A stretch of DNA of 64,000 nucleotides from Gordius sp. MW1 (GCA_964036665.1 OZ038526.1:12338001-12402000); one strand, 5' to 3'. Positions 1 through 15,200 are shown, counted from the first letter of the stretch. Translations and numbers: made by a program. Notes: generated by a model from the letters alone, not told the origin.

Positions 1-492
1 CCATCATTAATTCAAGACCTCTTACACAATTGTCAGAAGATCCAACTGACTTATCATGCTTAACTCCCGCGCATTTTTTGATTGGCTCTTCTTTCACTTC
101 TATCTCTGAACCTAATTGGACATCTGCAAAATTAAATACTTTATCTCGATGGCAGCACACAGAATTATTACGACAGCAATTTTGGCGCCGATGGTCAAAG
201 GAGTATTTAAATCAATTTCAGATGCGTAAAAAATGGAAAAAATCATTTCAGAATGTAAAGGTCGGTCAACTTGTAATAATTAAGGAGGATAACACGCCAC
301 CTCTCAAATGGCCTTTAGCCCGTATTCAAGAAATTCACCCAGGCTCCGATGGAGTAACTAGAGTAGTTACTTTAAGAACATCAGCTGGTTTGATCAAAAG
401 GCCAGTAACAAGACTGCATGTATTACCTATCGATGATATTCTTCACGGATCTACCAATTTGGATGATAGTACTTTCAACGGGGGGGGCAGAA
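1..492 (+). mobile_element. BEL/Pao element, 3' end of an internal region cut by the window edge
   Basis: Codes for the C-terminal part of a BEL/Pao integrase and its tail, nearly identical to the matching parts of the units to the right. It ends in an oligo-G polypurine tract directly before the LTR at 493. The rest of this unit lies outside the window, so at least five units exist at the locus. Family assignment rests on the integrase tail and on its place in the array. Confidence 0.9.
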
Positions 493-876
493 TGTTAACA
501 CATAACATGAACAACATATACACACATGTTAATACATAACATGAACACCGAACACACACATGTTAACCCATAACATGAACAATATATACACATATGTTAA
601 CCCATAACATGAACAACATATACACATGTTAATACATAACATGAAAAACAGACATTCATTCATCAGATGATTATGGTTTTCTAGAACACATACACGTCAT
701 GATAACATATTCACGTACATTCAATTTCAACCAACATCACCTATATACATACATTAAAACATCATCATCCTACACTTAAGCATCATCATTTACTTTATTT
801 ACATTATCATATCTTACATATTTACTATTCAATAAACTTCCATTTGTTCAATAAACTTCCATAACTTCCATATTCA
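493..876 (+). repeat. BEL/Pao LTR A (384 bp)
   Basis: Starts TG (TGTTAACACATAAC) after the polypurine tract and ends CA (ATATTCA) before a primer-binding-like stretch TTTTGGTCCTTCGAGCC. The first ~155 bp are five copies of a ~34-bp unit starting TGTTAA at 493, 527, 561, 595 and 627, so the LTR terminus is itself a repeat unit. The same LTR recurs four more times in the window. Confidence 0.9.
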
Positions 877-3800
877 TTTTGGTCCTTCGAGCCCCAACGA
901 CAAAATTCCAAAAGAAAAAGACAACATTTGTAAAAAGCCTTGCAAGATTTATGGGTTATGTAGAATCATTATCTGATGATATAATCAATATAGAATTAAG
1001 ACTTGAAAATATTAAAAATTTATATTCAAAATATGAGGATTTTCAAGAACAAGTTGATATAACTGATGAAAACTCTCATGAGCAAAAAGAGATTGAAGAC
1101 AATTACTATAAGGCAATATCAAAGGCACAGAGTATCATTAACCAAACTCAACACCAACAATCTGTCAACCATCTTCAACATCTGGGAAGCTACAACTTCC
1201 TCGAATTGAATTGCCTCACTTTGACGGGAATTATGAGGAGTGGTTAGGTTTCTCCAATTTGTTCACTACACTTATTCACAATAACTTGGATATATCAAAT
1301 GTAGAAAAATTGAATTACTTAAAACTGTCATTAAAGGGCAATGCGGCAAGTATAATTCAATCGGTAGACATATCAACAGATAATTATAAGGTTGCATGGG
1401 ACTTGTTAAATGATCGTTTTAACAACAAGAGACTAATAATTAATAAATATATTAGAGGTATATTTAATTTAAACATGGTTAGAAAGGAGTCATTTCTAGA
1501 CATCCGAAAATTATTGGATGGGTTACTAAAACACACCAGAGCACTAAAATCATTAAATTGTTCGGTGGAACATTGGGATCAGTTGTTAATATATATAGTT
1601 ACAAATAAATTAGATTTGACCACCAACAAGGCTTGGGAATCTACAATCAAAAGGGATGAGATCCCATCTTTCTTAAATTTGACAGATTTCCTTGCTCACC
1701 AATGCCACATTTTGGAAAGTACTAATAAACTAGAAAATACAGATGTTCTGATCAAAGGTAATCATTTCAAATCATCTAACAACCTAACTATTTCCACTCC
1801 TAGCTGCTTCATATGCAATCAATCCCATTTTATTTTTAGATGTAAAAAATTCTTAAACTCAACTTGTGTGGAAAAAAGAGAACTTGTCAAGCAGCACTCT
1901 CTTTGTTCAAATTGTTTAAAACAAAATCATAGCATCTCACATTGCACGGCAGGATCATGTAGGATATGTTACAAAAGACACAATACACTCTTGCACCAAC
2001 ATGATTTACAAATTTCATCAACAAATTCAGCTCTAAACATACATCATCATAAAGATTCCATACAGGTATTACTCCCTACAGCTTTAATTGGTATAAATGA
2101 TGTGAAAGGAAATACCCACATATGTCGTGCTCTCTTAGATTCAGGATCCCAATCAAATTTCATCACAACTGAGTTTGCTAACAGGTTGCAATTAAATGTA
2201 CAACAAATTTCAATTGCAATAGGAGGCATCAATAACAGTCAATCATCTATTAAAACTTGCGTTGATGCAAGGGTTCATTCTTTGCATAGTAAATACAATG
2301 CTCAACTAAAATTCTAAGTTATGAATCATATTACAACAAACCTTCCAACATTATCAATCCCAAAGTCAAATATTTTAATACCAGACAATTTACAACTTGC
2401 TGACCCTTCCTTCAACATCTCTAGTGAAATAGATATTCTGATTGGTGTTGAATTGTTTTGGGATGTCATATGCACAGAACAATTAAATCTTCAAAATGGA
2501 TTAGAGTTTAAAATCACACAATTCGGTTGGATAATTTCTGGTCCATATTCTTTTTCTAACCCGTGGAATTCTAAAGTTACACAAACATGCAATTTGTCTA
2601 CTCAATTATTAAATAAGCAACTAACTAATTTTTGGGAAATTGAAGAGATAACCCAACCAGCTCAGTACTCCAATGAAGAGCATCAATGTGAAGAGATATT
2701 CAAGGCTACTTACAGACGAAACTCATTTGGCAGATATATTGTAGACCTACCACTAAAGGATCAGGTTAAAAAATTGGGAAATTCTTACAAACAAGCTTTC
2801 ATCCGATTTCAATCTCTTGAAAAAAAGATGTTGCGGAACCCTGAACTAAGACGTGATTACACAAGTTTTATCCATGAATATCAACGTTTGGGCCACCTAG
2901 CCCCCACTACTGAAACAAAATCACAAGATTTACCTGTCTTTTATCTGCCGCATCACGCCATATTTAAGATGGACAGCCTCACAAAATTGCGGGGAGTCTT
3001 TGATGGATCCGCTAAATCAACTTCTCGACTATCATTAAATGACACTCTGATGGTTGGTCCTAAGATTCAGCAGGACTTAATATCAATAATATTAAGGTTT
3101 CGTAGTCACAATATTGCAATCACAGCAGACATCGAAAAAATGTACAGACAGATATTTATTAATCCAGCACATAATTGCAGAGAATACTGTGGCGAGATGA
3201 AATATCACATCCTGTTCAATCCTTTGACTTACTTACAGTTACTTATGGAACCTCATCAGCACCTTACTTAGCTACAAAAGTTCTTCAACAAGTGGCTAAA
3301 GATGAATGCAACGAGTTCCCAGTTGGAGCACGCATAGCACAACGAGATTTTTATGTTGACGATTTATTAACAGGGGCACACAACATTTCAGAAGCTAAAA
3401 TTATTGTAGTACAAATACAGACCATGCTAAAAAAAGCTGGATTAAATCTAAGAAAATGGGCCACAAATTCCACCTTATTATTCACTCAACTACCATCAAT
3501 TTCTAGTGACGAAATCATACCGTTAGACAAGCATAGTAACATGAAGACTTTAGATATCCATTGGAATCCACAAAATGACAACATTCGATTCAACATTAAA
3601 AATGAAACTACAAGACTATATCAAAACGAAATGTTCTATCACATATTTCTCAAATGTTTGATCCACTTGGATTACTAGGGCCTGTATTGACAAGAGCTAA
3701 AGTATTTATGCCGCAACTTTGGAAGCTTCAGCAATCTTGGGATGAAACACTTCCTAGTGATCTTAGCAATAAATGGACATCATTTAAAAATCAGTTTGTA

Positions 3801-5930
3801 CTTTTAAGCTCACTTGACATTCCCCGGCGTGTTATAGGCCATGAGAATCCCTTGAGGATAGAGATTCACGGTTTCTGTGACGCAAGCGAAATTGCTTATG
3901 GGGCATGTATATACATTCGATCTTCCAGCAATGATAACTGGTCCAGTAGACTTCTTTGCTCCAAATCGCGAGTTGCTCCTATCAAAAGCATTTCAATTCC
4001 AAGACTAGAATTGTGCGGGGCACTTCTGCTAACAAAATTATTAAAAATTGTCCATTTAGCATTTTAAGTTCCAAAATCCACAACATATTGTTGGACTGAT
4101 TCGACAATAGTGTTAGCATGGATCAAGGGTTCACCTAGCAACTGGAATACCTTCGTGGCTAATCGAGTAGCAAAAATTCAACAAAACTCTAAAGTTGACA
4201 ATTGGCATCATGTACAAACAAGTGACAATCCAGCCGACTCTTTATCAAGAGGCGTGAGTTGATTAATGATATAAAATGGTGGACAGGACCCATTTGGTTA
4301 TCCACCGACTGTCCTATTATTGAGCATTTGTCTTTGAGTGATATGTCCAATATACCCGAACACAAAACAGTGCACTGCTCTACTATTTGTAAGACTAATC
4401 CTTTGTTAACAAAATATTCTAATTTTCGGAAACTGACACGAATTATAGCATATTGTTTACGGTTTTATTCAAACATTAAATGTAAAAATCAGTTGAAATA
4501 TGGATCCTTGTCAACCACAGAACTTTCTCAAGCTACATTAACTGTGTTAAAAATAGTCCAAATGGAATGTTTTTCAACAGATTTACATACCCTTGTAAAG
4601 TTTAATAGGGTATCAAACAACAGTAAAATACTCAGATTAACCCCTTTTCTTCACGATGGTGTAATCAGAGTAGGCGGAAGAATAAGAAACGCAAGTGTCC
4701 CTTTTAGTCAAAAACATCCTGTTCTTCTTCCAAAAAATCACTTCATTACTAATCTTATAATTAAAATGTACCATGAAGAATATTTGCATACTGGTGTGCA
4801 AAATACTATAGCTAATGTTCGAACCGCCTATTGGCCCATCAGTGCCAGATCTCTTGTCAAGCAAGTAATACAAAAATGCATTACCTGTTTTAAGGTTAAG
4901 CCAAGACCACAACAATGTATCATGGGCAATCTTCCAACTTGTCGGGTTGTACCTACCAGACCATTCTATAACACCGGTCTAGATTACTTTGGACCATTAC
5001 AAATTCGGGAGAGTAAACGTCGAAATAGCAAGCTCATTAAGGTCTATTCTGCATTGTTTGTTTGTCTTAATACAAGAGCAGTTCATCTAGAGTTAGTATT
5101 AGACCTTACCACTGAAGCATTTCTTAATGCTTTAAAACGCTTTATAGCTAGGAGAGGTAAACCACTCAATATTTATTCCGATAATGCAACCACTTTTACT
5201 GGAGCTAACAAGGAATTATTACAGCTACAGTCTTTACTTAGTCCCAGCAACCACGAAAGAATAAAGTTGAAACGAGCAGAACAGGGCATTAATTGGCACT
5301 TTATACCACCAAGAGCACCTCATTTTGGTGGTTTATGGGAAGCAGCCGTCAAATCTACCAAACATCATTTGAGAAGAGTATTGGGTCAAGCCCTATTAAC
5401 ATATGAAGAAATCACCACACTTTTGATTCAAATCGAAGCCATCATTAATTCAAGACCTCTTACACAATTGTCAGAAGATCCAAATGACTTATCATGCTTA
5501 ACTCCCGCGCATTTTTTGATTGGCTCTTCTTTCATTTCTATCTCTGAACCTAATTGGACATCTGCAAAATTAAATACTTTATCTCGATGGCAGCACACAG
5601 AATTATTACGACAGCAATTTTGGCGCCGATGGTCAAAGGAGTATTTAAATCAATTTCAGATGCGTAAAAAATGGAAAAAATCATTTCAGAATGTAAAGGT
5701 CGGTCAACTTGTAATAATTAAGGAGGATAACACGCCACCTCTCAAATGGCCTTTAGCCCGTATTCAAGAAATTCACCCAGGCTCCGATGGAGTAACTAGA
5801 GTAGTTACTTTAAGAATAATGCTGGTTTGATCAAAAGGCCAGTAACAAGACTGCAGGCATTACCTATCGATGATATTCTTCACGGATCTACCAATTTGGA
5901 TGATAGTACTTTCAACGGGGGGGGGCAGAA
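877..5930 (+). mobile_element. BEL/Pao internal region, unit 1 (full length, ~5.05 kb)
   Basis: Parts in order: primer-binding-like site (877-895); gag-like region with CCHC-type zinc knuckles (about 1800-2000); aspartic protease with a DSGS motif (about 2130-2170); reverse transcriptase with a YVDD box (near 3350); RNase H (about 3850-4250); integrase with a zinc-binding N-terminus, a DDE core and a C-terminal tail (about 4700-5850); oligo-G polypurine tract before the next LTR. No envelope-like gene was seen. The coding region is broken at several places. Near identity to the other units points to a young fossil. Confidence 0.92.
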
Positions 5931-6270
5931 TGTTAACACATAACATGAACAATATATACACACATGTTAATACATAACATGAACACCGAACACACACATG
6001 TTAACCCATAACATGAACAATATATACATATGTTAACCCATAACATGAACAACATATACACATGTTAATACATAACATGAAAAACAGACATTCATTCATC
6101 AGATGATTATGGTTTTCTAGAACACATACACGTCATGATAACATATTCACGTACATTCAATTTCAACCAACATCACCTATATACATACATTAAAACATTA
6201 TCATATCTTACATATTTACTATTCAATAAACTTCCATTAGTTCAATAAACTTCCATAACTTCCATATTCA
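5931..6270 (+). repeat. BEL/Pao LTR B (340 bp)
   Basis: Same TG...CA ends and the same 34-bp sub-repeats as LTR A, about 44 bp shorter. It is followed by the same primer-binding-like site, so it serves at once as the 3' LTR of unit 1 and the 5' LTR of unit 2. Confidence 0.9.
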
Positions 6271-8893
6271 TTTTGGTCCTTCGAGCCCCAATGACAAAAT
6301 TCCAAAAGAAAAAGACAACATTTGTAAAAAGCCTTGCAAGATTTATGGTAGAATCATTATCTGATGATATAATCAATATAGAATTAAGACTTGAAAATAT
6401 TAAAAATTTATATTCAAAATATGAGGATTTTCAAGAACAAGTTGATATAATTGATGAAAACTCTCATGAGCAAAAAGAGATTGAAGACAATTACTATAAG
6501 GCAATATCAAAGGCACAGAGTATCATTAACCAAACTCACACACCAACAATCTGTCAACCATCTTCAACATCTGGGAAGCTACAACTTCCTCGAATTGAAT
6601 TGCCTCACTTTGACGGGAATTATGAGGAGTGGTTAGGTTTCTCCAATTTGTTCACTACACTTATTCACAATAACTTGGATATATCAAATGTAGAAAAATT
6701 GAATTACTTAAAACTGTCATTAAAGGGCAATGCGGCAAGTATAATTCAATCGGTAGACATATCAACAGATAATTATAAGGTTGCATGGGACTTGTTAAAT
6801 GATCGTTTTAACAACAAGAGACTAATAATTAATAAACATATTAGAGGTATATTTACTTTAAACATGGTTAGAAAGGAGCCATTTCTAGACATCCGAAAAT
6901 TATTGGATGGGTTACTAAAACACACCAGAGCACTAAAATCATTAAATTGTTCGGTGGAACATTGGGATCAGTTGTTAATATATATAGTTACAAATAAATT
7001 AGATTTGACCACCAACAAGGCTTGGGAATCTACAATCAAAAGGGATGAGATCCCATCTTTCTTAAATTTGACAGATTTCCTTGCTCACCAATGCCACATT
7101 TTGGAAAGTACTAATAAACTAGAAAATACAGATGTTCTGATCAAAGGTAATCATTTCAAATCATCTAACAACCTAACTATTTCCACTCCTAGCTGCTTCA
7201 TATGCAATCAATCCCATTTTATTTTTAGATGTAAAAAATTCTTAAACTCAACTTGTGAGGAAAAAAGAGAACTTGTCAAGCACACTCTCTTTGTTCAAAT
7301 TGTTTAAAACAAAATCATAGCATCTCACATTGCACGGCAGGATCATGTAGGATATGTTACAAAAGACACAATACACTCTTGCACCAACATGATTTACAAA
7401 TTTCATCAACAAATTCAGCTCTAAACATACATCATCATAAAGATTCCATACAGGTATTACTCCCTACAGCTTTAATTGGTATAAATGATGTGAAAGGAAA
7501 TACCCACATATGTCGTGCTCTCTTAGATTCAGGATCCCAATCAAATTTCATCACAACTGAGTTTGCTAACAGGTTGCAATTAAATGTACACCAAATTTCA
7601 ATTGCCCTTTTCTTCAAGATGGTGTAATCAGAGTAGGCGGAAGACTAAGAAACGCAAGTGTCCCTTTTAGTCAAAAACATCCTGTTCTTCTTCCAAAAAA
7701 TCACTTCATTACTAATCTTATAATTAAAATGTACCATGAAGAATATTTGCATACTGGTGTGCAAAATACTATAGCTAATGTTCGAACCGCCTATTGGCCC
7801 ATCAGTGCCAGATCTCTTGTCAAGCAAGTAATACGAAAATGCATTACCTGTTTTAAGGTTAAGCCAAGACCACAACAATGTATCATGGGCAATCTTCCAA
7901 CTTGTCGGGTTGTACCTACCAGACCATTCTATAACACCGGTCTAGATTACTTTGGACCATTACAAATTAGGGAGTAAACGTCGAAATAGCAAGCTCATTA
8001 AGGTTTATTCTGCATTGTTTGTTTGTCTTAATACAAGAGCAGTTCATCTAGAGTTAGTATTAGACCTTACCACTGAAGCATTTCTTAATGCTTTAAAACG
8101 CTTTATAGCTAGGAGAGGTAAACCACTCAATATTTATTCCGATAATGCAACCACTTTTACTGGAGCTAACAAGGAATTATTACAGCTACAGTCTTTACTT
8201 AGTCCCAGCAACCACGAAAGAATAAAGTTGAAACGAGCAGAACAGGGCATTAATTGGCACTTTATACCACCAAGAGCACCTCATTTTGGTGGTTTATGGG
8301 AAGCAGCCGTCAAATCTACCAAACATCATTTGAGAAGAGTATTGGGTCAAGCCCTATTAACATATGAAGAAATCACCACACTTTTGATTCAAATCGAAGC
8401 CATAATTAATTCAAGACCTCTTACACAATTGTCAGAAGATCCAAATGACTTATCATGCTTAACTCCCGCGCATTTTTTGATTGGCTCTTCTTTCACTTCT
8501 ATCTCTGAACCTAATTGGACATCTGCAAAATTAAATACTTTATCTCGATGGCAGCAGACAGAATTATTACGACAGCAATTTTGGCGCCGATGGTCAAAGG
8601 AGTATTTAAATCAATTTCAGATGCGTAAAAAATGGAAAAAATCATTTCAGAATGTAAAGGTCGGTCAACTTGTAATAATTAAGGAGGATAACACGCCACC
8701 TCTCAAATGGCCTTTAGCCCGTATTCAAGAAATTCACCCAGGCTCCGATGGAGTAACTAGAGTAGTTACTTTAAGAACATCAGCTGGTTTGATCAAAAGG
8801 CCAGTAACAAGACTGCATGTATTACCTATCGATGATATTCTTCACGGATCTACCAATTTGGATGATAGTACTTTCAACGGGGGGGGGGCAGAA
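6271..8893 (+). mobile_element. BEL/Pao internal region, unit 2 (shortened, ~2.6 kb)
   Basis: Carries the gag-like region with zinc knuckles, the protease start, most of the integrase and the tail with its polypurine tract. The central polymerase part is absent, so it is about half the length of unit 1. It is a non-autonomous fossil that shares the same shortened structure with unit 3. Confidence 0.9.
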
Positions 8894-9271
8894 TGTTAAC
8901 ACATAACATGAACAACATATACACACATGTTAATACATAACATGAACACCGAACACACACATGTTAACCCATAACATGAACAATATATACACATATGTTA
9001 ACCCATAACATGAACAACATATACACATGTTAATACATAACATGAAAAACAGACATTCATTCATCAGATGATTATGGTTTTCTAGAACACATACACGTCA
9101 TGATAACATATTCACGTACATTCAATTTCAACCAACATCACCTATATACATACACTAAAACATCATCATCCTACACTTAAGCATTATCATTTACTTTATT
9201 TACATTATCATATCTTACATATTTACTATTCAATAAACTTCCATTATAAACTTCCATAACTTCCATATTCA
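8894..9271 (+). repeat. BEL/Pao LTR C (378 bp)
   Basis: TG...CA LTR with the 34-bp sub-repeats. It is preceded by a 10-G polypurine tract and followed by the primer-binding-like site. It shares small variants with LTR D. Confidence 0.9.
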
Positions 9272-11901
9272 TTTTGGTCCTTCGAGCCCCAATGACAAAA
9301 TTCCAAAAGAAAAAGACAACATTTGTAAAAAGCCTTGCAAGATTTATGGACTATGTAGAATCATCATCTGATGATATAATCAATATAGAATTAAGACTTG
9401 AAAATATTAAAAATTTATATTCAAAATATGAGGATTTTCAATAACAAGTTGATATAATTGATGAAAACTCTGATGAGCAAAAAGAGATTGAAGACAATTA
9501 CTATAAGGCAATATCAAAGGTACAGAGTATCATTAACCTAACTCACACACCAACAATCTGTCAACCATCTTCAACATCTGGGAAGCTACAACTTCCTCGA
9601 ATTGAATTGCCTCACTTTGACGGGAATTATGAGGAGTGGTTAGGTTTCTCCAATTTGTTCACTACACTTATTCACAATAACTTGGATATATCAAATGTAG
9701 AAAAATTGAATTACTTAAAACTGTCATTAAAGGGCAATGCGGCAAGTATAATTCAATCGGTAGACATATCAACAGATAATTATAAGGTTGCATGGGACTT
9801 GTTAAATGATCGTTTTAACAACAAGAGACTAATAATTAATAAACATATTAGAGGTATATTTAATTTAAACATGGTTAGAAAGGAGTCATTTCTAGACATC
9901 CGAAAATTATTGGATGGGTTACTAAAACACACCAGAGCACTAAAATCATTAAATTGTTCGGTGGAACATTGGGATCAGTTGTTAATATATATAGTTACAA
10001 ATAAATTAGATTTGACCACCAACAAGGCTTGGGAATCTACAATCAAAAGGGATGAGATCCCATCTTTCTTAAATTTGACAGATTTCCTTGCTCACCAATG
10101 CCACATTTTGGAAAGTACTAATAAACTAGAAAATACAGATGTTCTGATCAAAGGTAATCATTTCAAATCATCTAACAACCTAACTATTTCCACTCCTAGC
10201 TGCTTCATATGCAATCAATCCCATTTTATTTTTAGATGTAAAAAATTCTTAAACTCAACTTGTGAGGAAAAAAGAGAACTTGTCAAGCAGCACTCTCTTT
10301 GTTCAAATTGTTTAAAACAAAATCATAGCATCTCACATTGAACGGCAGGATCATGTAGGATATGTTACAAAAGACACAATACACTCTTGCACCAACATGA
10401 TTTACAAATTTCATCAACAAATTCAGCTCTAAACATACATCATCATAAAGATTCCATACAGGTATTACTCCCTACAGCTTTAATTGGTATAAATGATGTG
10501 AAAGGAAATACCCACATATGTCGTGCTCTCTTAGATTCAGGATCCCAATCAAATTTCATCACAACTGAGTTTGCTAACAGGTTGCAATTAAATGTACAAC
10601 AAATTTCAATTGCCCTTTTCTTCACGATGGTGTAATCAGAGTAGGCGGAAGACTAAGAAACGAAAGTGTCCCTTTTAGTCAAAAACATCCTGTTCTTCTT
10701 CCAAAAAATCACTTCATTACTAATCTTATAATTAAAATGTACCATGAAGAATATTTGCATACTGGTGTGCAAAATACTATAGCTAATGTTCGAACCGCCT
10801 ATTGGCCCATCAGTGCCAGATCTCTTGTCAAGCAAGTAATACGAAAATGCATTACCTGTTTTAAGGTTAAGCCAAGACCACAACAATGTATCATGGGCAA
10901 TCTTCCAACTTGTCGGGTTGTACCTACCAGACCATTCTATAACACCGGTCTAGATTACTTTGGACCATTACAAATTCGGGAGAGTAAACGTCGAAATAGC
11001 AAGCTCATTAAGGTCTATTCTGCATTGTTTGTTTGTCTTAATACAAGAGCAGTTCATCTAGAGTTAGTATTAGACCTTACCACTGAAGCATTTCTTAATG
11101 CTTTAAAACGCTTTATAGCTAAGAGAGGTAAACCACTCAATATTTATTCCGATAATGCAACCACTTTTACTGGAGCTAACAAGGAATTATTACAGCTACA
11201 GTCTTTACTTAGTCCCAGCAACAACGAAAGAATAAAGTTGAAACGAGCAGAACAGGGCATTAATTGGCACTTTATTCCACCAAGAGCACCTCATTTTGGT
11301 GGTTTATGGGAAGCAGCCGTCAAATCTACCAAACATCATTTGAGAAGAGTATTGGGTCAAGCCCTATTAACATATGAAGAAATCACCACACTTTTGATTC
11401 AAATCGAAGCCATAATTAATTCAAGACCTCTTACACAATTGTCAGAAGATCCAAATGACTTATCATGCTTAACTCCCGCGCATTTTTTGATTGGCTCTTC
11501 TTTCACTTCTATCTCTGAACCTAATTGGACATCTGCAAAATTAAATACTTTATCTCGATGGCAGCAGACAGAATTATTACGACAGCAATTTTGGCGCCGA
11601 TGGTCAAAGGAGTATTTAAATCAATTTCAGATGCGTAAAAAATGGAAAAAATCATTTCAGAATGTAAAGGTCGGTCAACTTGTAATAATTAAGGAGGATA
11701 ACACGCCACCTCTCAAATGGCCTTTAGCCCGTATTCAAGAAATTCACCCAGGCTCCGATGGAGTAACTAGAGTAGTTACTTTAAGAACATCAGCTGGTTT
11801 GATCAAAAGGCCAGTAACAAGACTGCATGTATTACCTATCGATGATATTCTTCACGGATCTACCAATTTGGATGATAGTACTTTCAACGGGGGGGGCAGA
11901 A
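9272..11901 (+). mobile_element. BEL/Pao internal region, unit 3 (shortened, ~2.6 kb)
   Basis: Same shortened organisation as unit 2: gag-like region, protease start, integrase and tail, without the central polymerase part. Its 5' portion shares private variants with the 5' portion of unit 4. This patchwork is what unequal exchange between neighbouring units would leave. Broken fossil. Confidence 0.9.
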
Positions 11902-12285
11902 TGTTAACACATAACATGAACAACATATACACACATGTTAATACATAACATGAACACCGAACACACACATGTTAACCCATAACATGAACAATATATACAC
12001 ATATGTTAACCCATAACATGAACAACATATACACATGTTAATACATAACATGAAAAACAGACATTCATTCATCAGATGATTATGGTTTTCTAGAACACAT
12101 ACACGTCATGATAACATATTCACGTACATTCAATTTCAACCAACATCACCTATATACATACACTAAAACATCATCATCCTACACTTAAGCATTATCATTT
12201 ACTTTATTTACATTATCATATCTTACATATTTACTATTCAATAAACTTCCATTAGTTCAATAAACTTCCATAACTTCCATATTCA
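11902..12285 (+). repeat. BEL/Pao LTR D (384 bp)
   Basis: TG...CA LTR with five 34-bp sub-repeats, preceded by an 8-G polypurine tract and followed by the primer-binding-like site. Shared by units 3 and 4. Confidence 0.9.
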
Positions 12286-15200
12286 TTTTGGTCCTTCGAG
12301 CCCCAATGACAAAATTCCAAAAGAAAAAGACAACATTTGTAAAATGCCTTGCAAGATTTATGGACTATGTAGAATCATCATCTGATGATATAATCAATAT
12401 AGAATTAAGACTTGAAAATATTAAAAATTTATATTCAAAATATGAGGATTTTCAATAACAAGTTGATATAATTGATGAAAACTCTGATGAGCAAAAAGAG
12501 ATTGAAGACAATTACTATAAGGCAATATCAAAGGTACAGAGTATCATTAACCTAACTCACACACCAACAATCTGTCAACCATCTTCAACATCTGGGAAGC
12601 TACAACTTCCTCGAATTGAATTGCCTCACTTTGACGGGAATTATGAGGAGTGGTTAGGTTTCTCCAATTTGTTCACTACACTTATTCACAATAACTTGGA
12701 TATATCAAATGTAGAAAAATTGAATTACTTAAAACTGTCATTAAAGGGCAATGCGGCAAGTATAATTCAATCGGTAGACATATCAACAGATAATTATAAG
12801 GTTGCATGGGACTTGTTAAATGATCGTTTTAACAACAAGAGACTAATAATTAATAAACATATTAGAGGTATATTTAATTTAAACATGGTTAGAAAGGAGT
12901 CATTTCTAGACATCCGAAAATTATTGGATGGGTTACTAAAACAACCAGAGCACTAAAATCATTAAATTGTTCGGTGGAACATTGGGATCAGTTGTTAATA
13001 TATATAGTTACAAATAAATTAGATTTGACCACCAACAAGGCTTGGGAATCTACAATCAAAAGGGATGAGATCCCATCTTTCTTAAATTTGACAGATTTCC
13101 TTGCTCACCAATGCCACATTTTGGAAAGTACTAATAAACTAGAAAATACAGATGTTCTGATCAAAGGTAATCATTTCAAATCATCTAACAACCTAACTAT
13201 TTCCACTCCTAGCTGCTTCATATGCAATCAATCCCATTTTATTTTTAGATGTAAAAAATTCTTAAACTCAACTTGTGTGGAAAAAAGAGAACTTGTCAAG
13301 CAGCACTCTCTTTGTTCAAATTGTTTAAAACAAAATCATAGCATCTCACATTGCACGGCAGGATCATGTAGGATATGTTACAAAAGACACAATACACTCT
13401 TGCACCAACATGATTTACAAATTTCATCAACAAATTCAGCTCTAAACATACATCATCATAAAGATTCCATACAGGTATTACTCCCTACAGCTTTAATTGG
13501 TATAAATGATGTGAAAGGAAATACCCACATATGTCGTGCTCTCTTAGATTCAGGATCCCAATCAAATTTCATCACAACTGAGTTTGCTAACAGGTTGCAA
13601 TTAAATGTACAACAAATTTCAATTGCAATAGGAGGCATCAATAACAGTCATCATCTATTAAAACTTGCGTTGATGCAAGGGTTCATTCTTTGCATAGTAA
13701 ATACAATGCTCAACTAAAATTCTAAGTTATGAATCATATTACAACAAACCTTCCAACATTATCAATCCCAAAGTCAAATATTTTAATACCAGACAATTTA
13801 CAACTTGCTGATCCTTCCTTCAACATCTCTAGTGAAATAGATATTCTGATTGGTGTTGAATTGTTTTGGGATGTCATATGCACAGAACAATTAAATCTTC
13901 AAAATGGATTAGTGTTTAAAATCACACAATTCGGTTGGATAATTTCTGGTCCATATTCTTTTTCTAACCCGTGGAATTCTAAAGTTACACAAACATGCAA
14001 TTTGTCTACTCAACTATTAAATAAGCAACTAACTAATTTTTGGGAAATTGAAGAGATAACCCAACCAGCTAAGTACTCCAATGAAGAGCATCAATGTGAA
14101 GAGATAAACTCATTTGGCAGATATATTGTAGACCTACCACTAAAGGATCAGGTTAAAAAATTGGGAAATTCTTACAAACAAGCTTTCATCCGATTTCAAT
14201 CTCTTGAAAATAAGATGTTGCGGAACCCTGAACTAAGACGTGATTACACAAGTTTTATCCATGAATATCAACGTTTGGGCCACCTAGCCCCCACTACTGA
14301 AACAAAATCACAAGATTTACCTGTCTTTTATCTGCCGCATCACGCCATATTTAAGATGGACAGCCTCACAAAATTGCGGGTAGTCTTTGATGGATCCGCT
14401 AAATCAACTTCTGGACTATCATTAAATGACACTCTGATGGTTGGTCCTAAGATTCAGCAGGACTTAATATCAATAATATTAAGGTTTCGTAGTCACAATA
14501 TTGCAATCACAGCAGACATCGAAAAAATGTACAGACAGATATTTATTAATCCAGCACATAATTGCAGAGAATACTGTGGCGAGATGAAATATCACATCCT
14601 GTTCAATCCTTTGACTTACTTACAGTTACTTATGGAACCTCATCAGCACCTTACTTAGCTACTAAAGTTCTTAACAAGTGGCTGAAGATGAATGCAACGA
14701 GTTCCCAGTTGGAGCACGCATAGCACAACGAGATTTTTATGTTGACGATTTATTAACAGGGGCACACAACATTTCAGAAGCTAAAATTATTGTAGTACAA
14801 ATACAGACCATGCTAAAAAAAGCTGGATTAAATCTAAGAAAATGGGCCACAAATTCCACCTCATTATTCACTCAACTACCATCAATTTCTAGTGACGAAA
14901 TCATACCGTTAGACAAGCATAGTAACATGAAGACTTTAGATATTCATTGGAATCCACAAAATGACAACATTCGATTCAACATTAAAAATGAAACTACAAG
15001 GGATACTATATCAAAACGAAATGTTCTATCACATATTTCTCAAATGTTTGATCCACTTGGATTACTAGGGCCTGTATTGACAAGAGCTAAAGTATTTATG
15101 CAGCAACTTTGGAAGCTTTAGCAATCTTGGGATGAAACACTTCCTAGTGGTCTTAGCAATAAATGGACATCATTTAAAAATCAGTTTGTACTTTTAAGCT

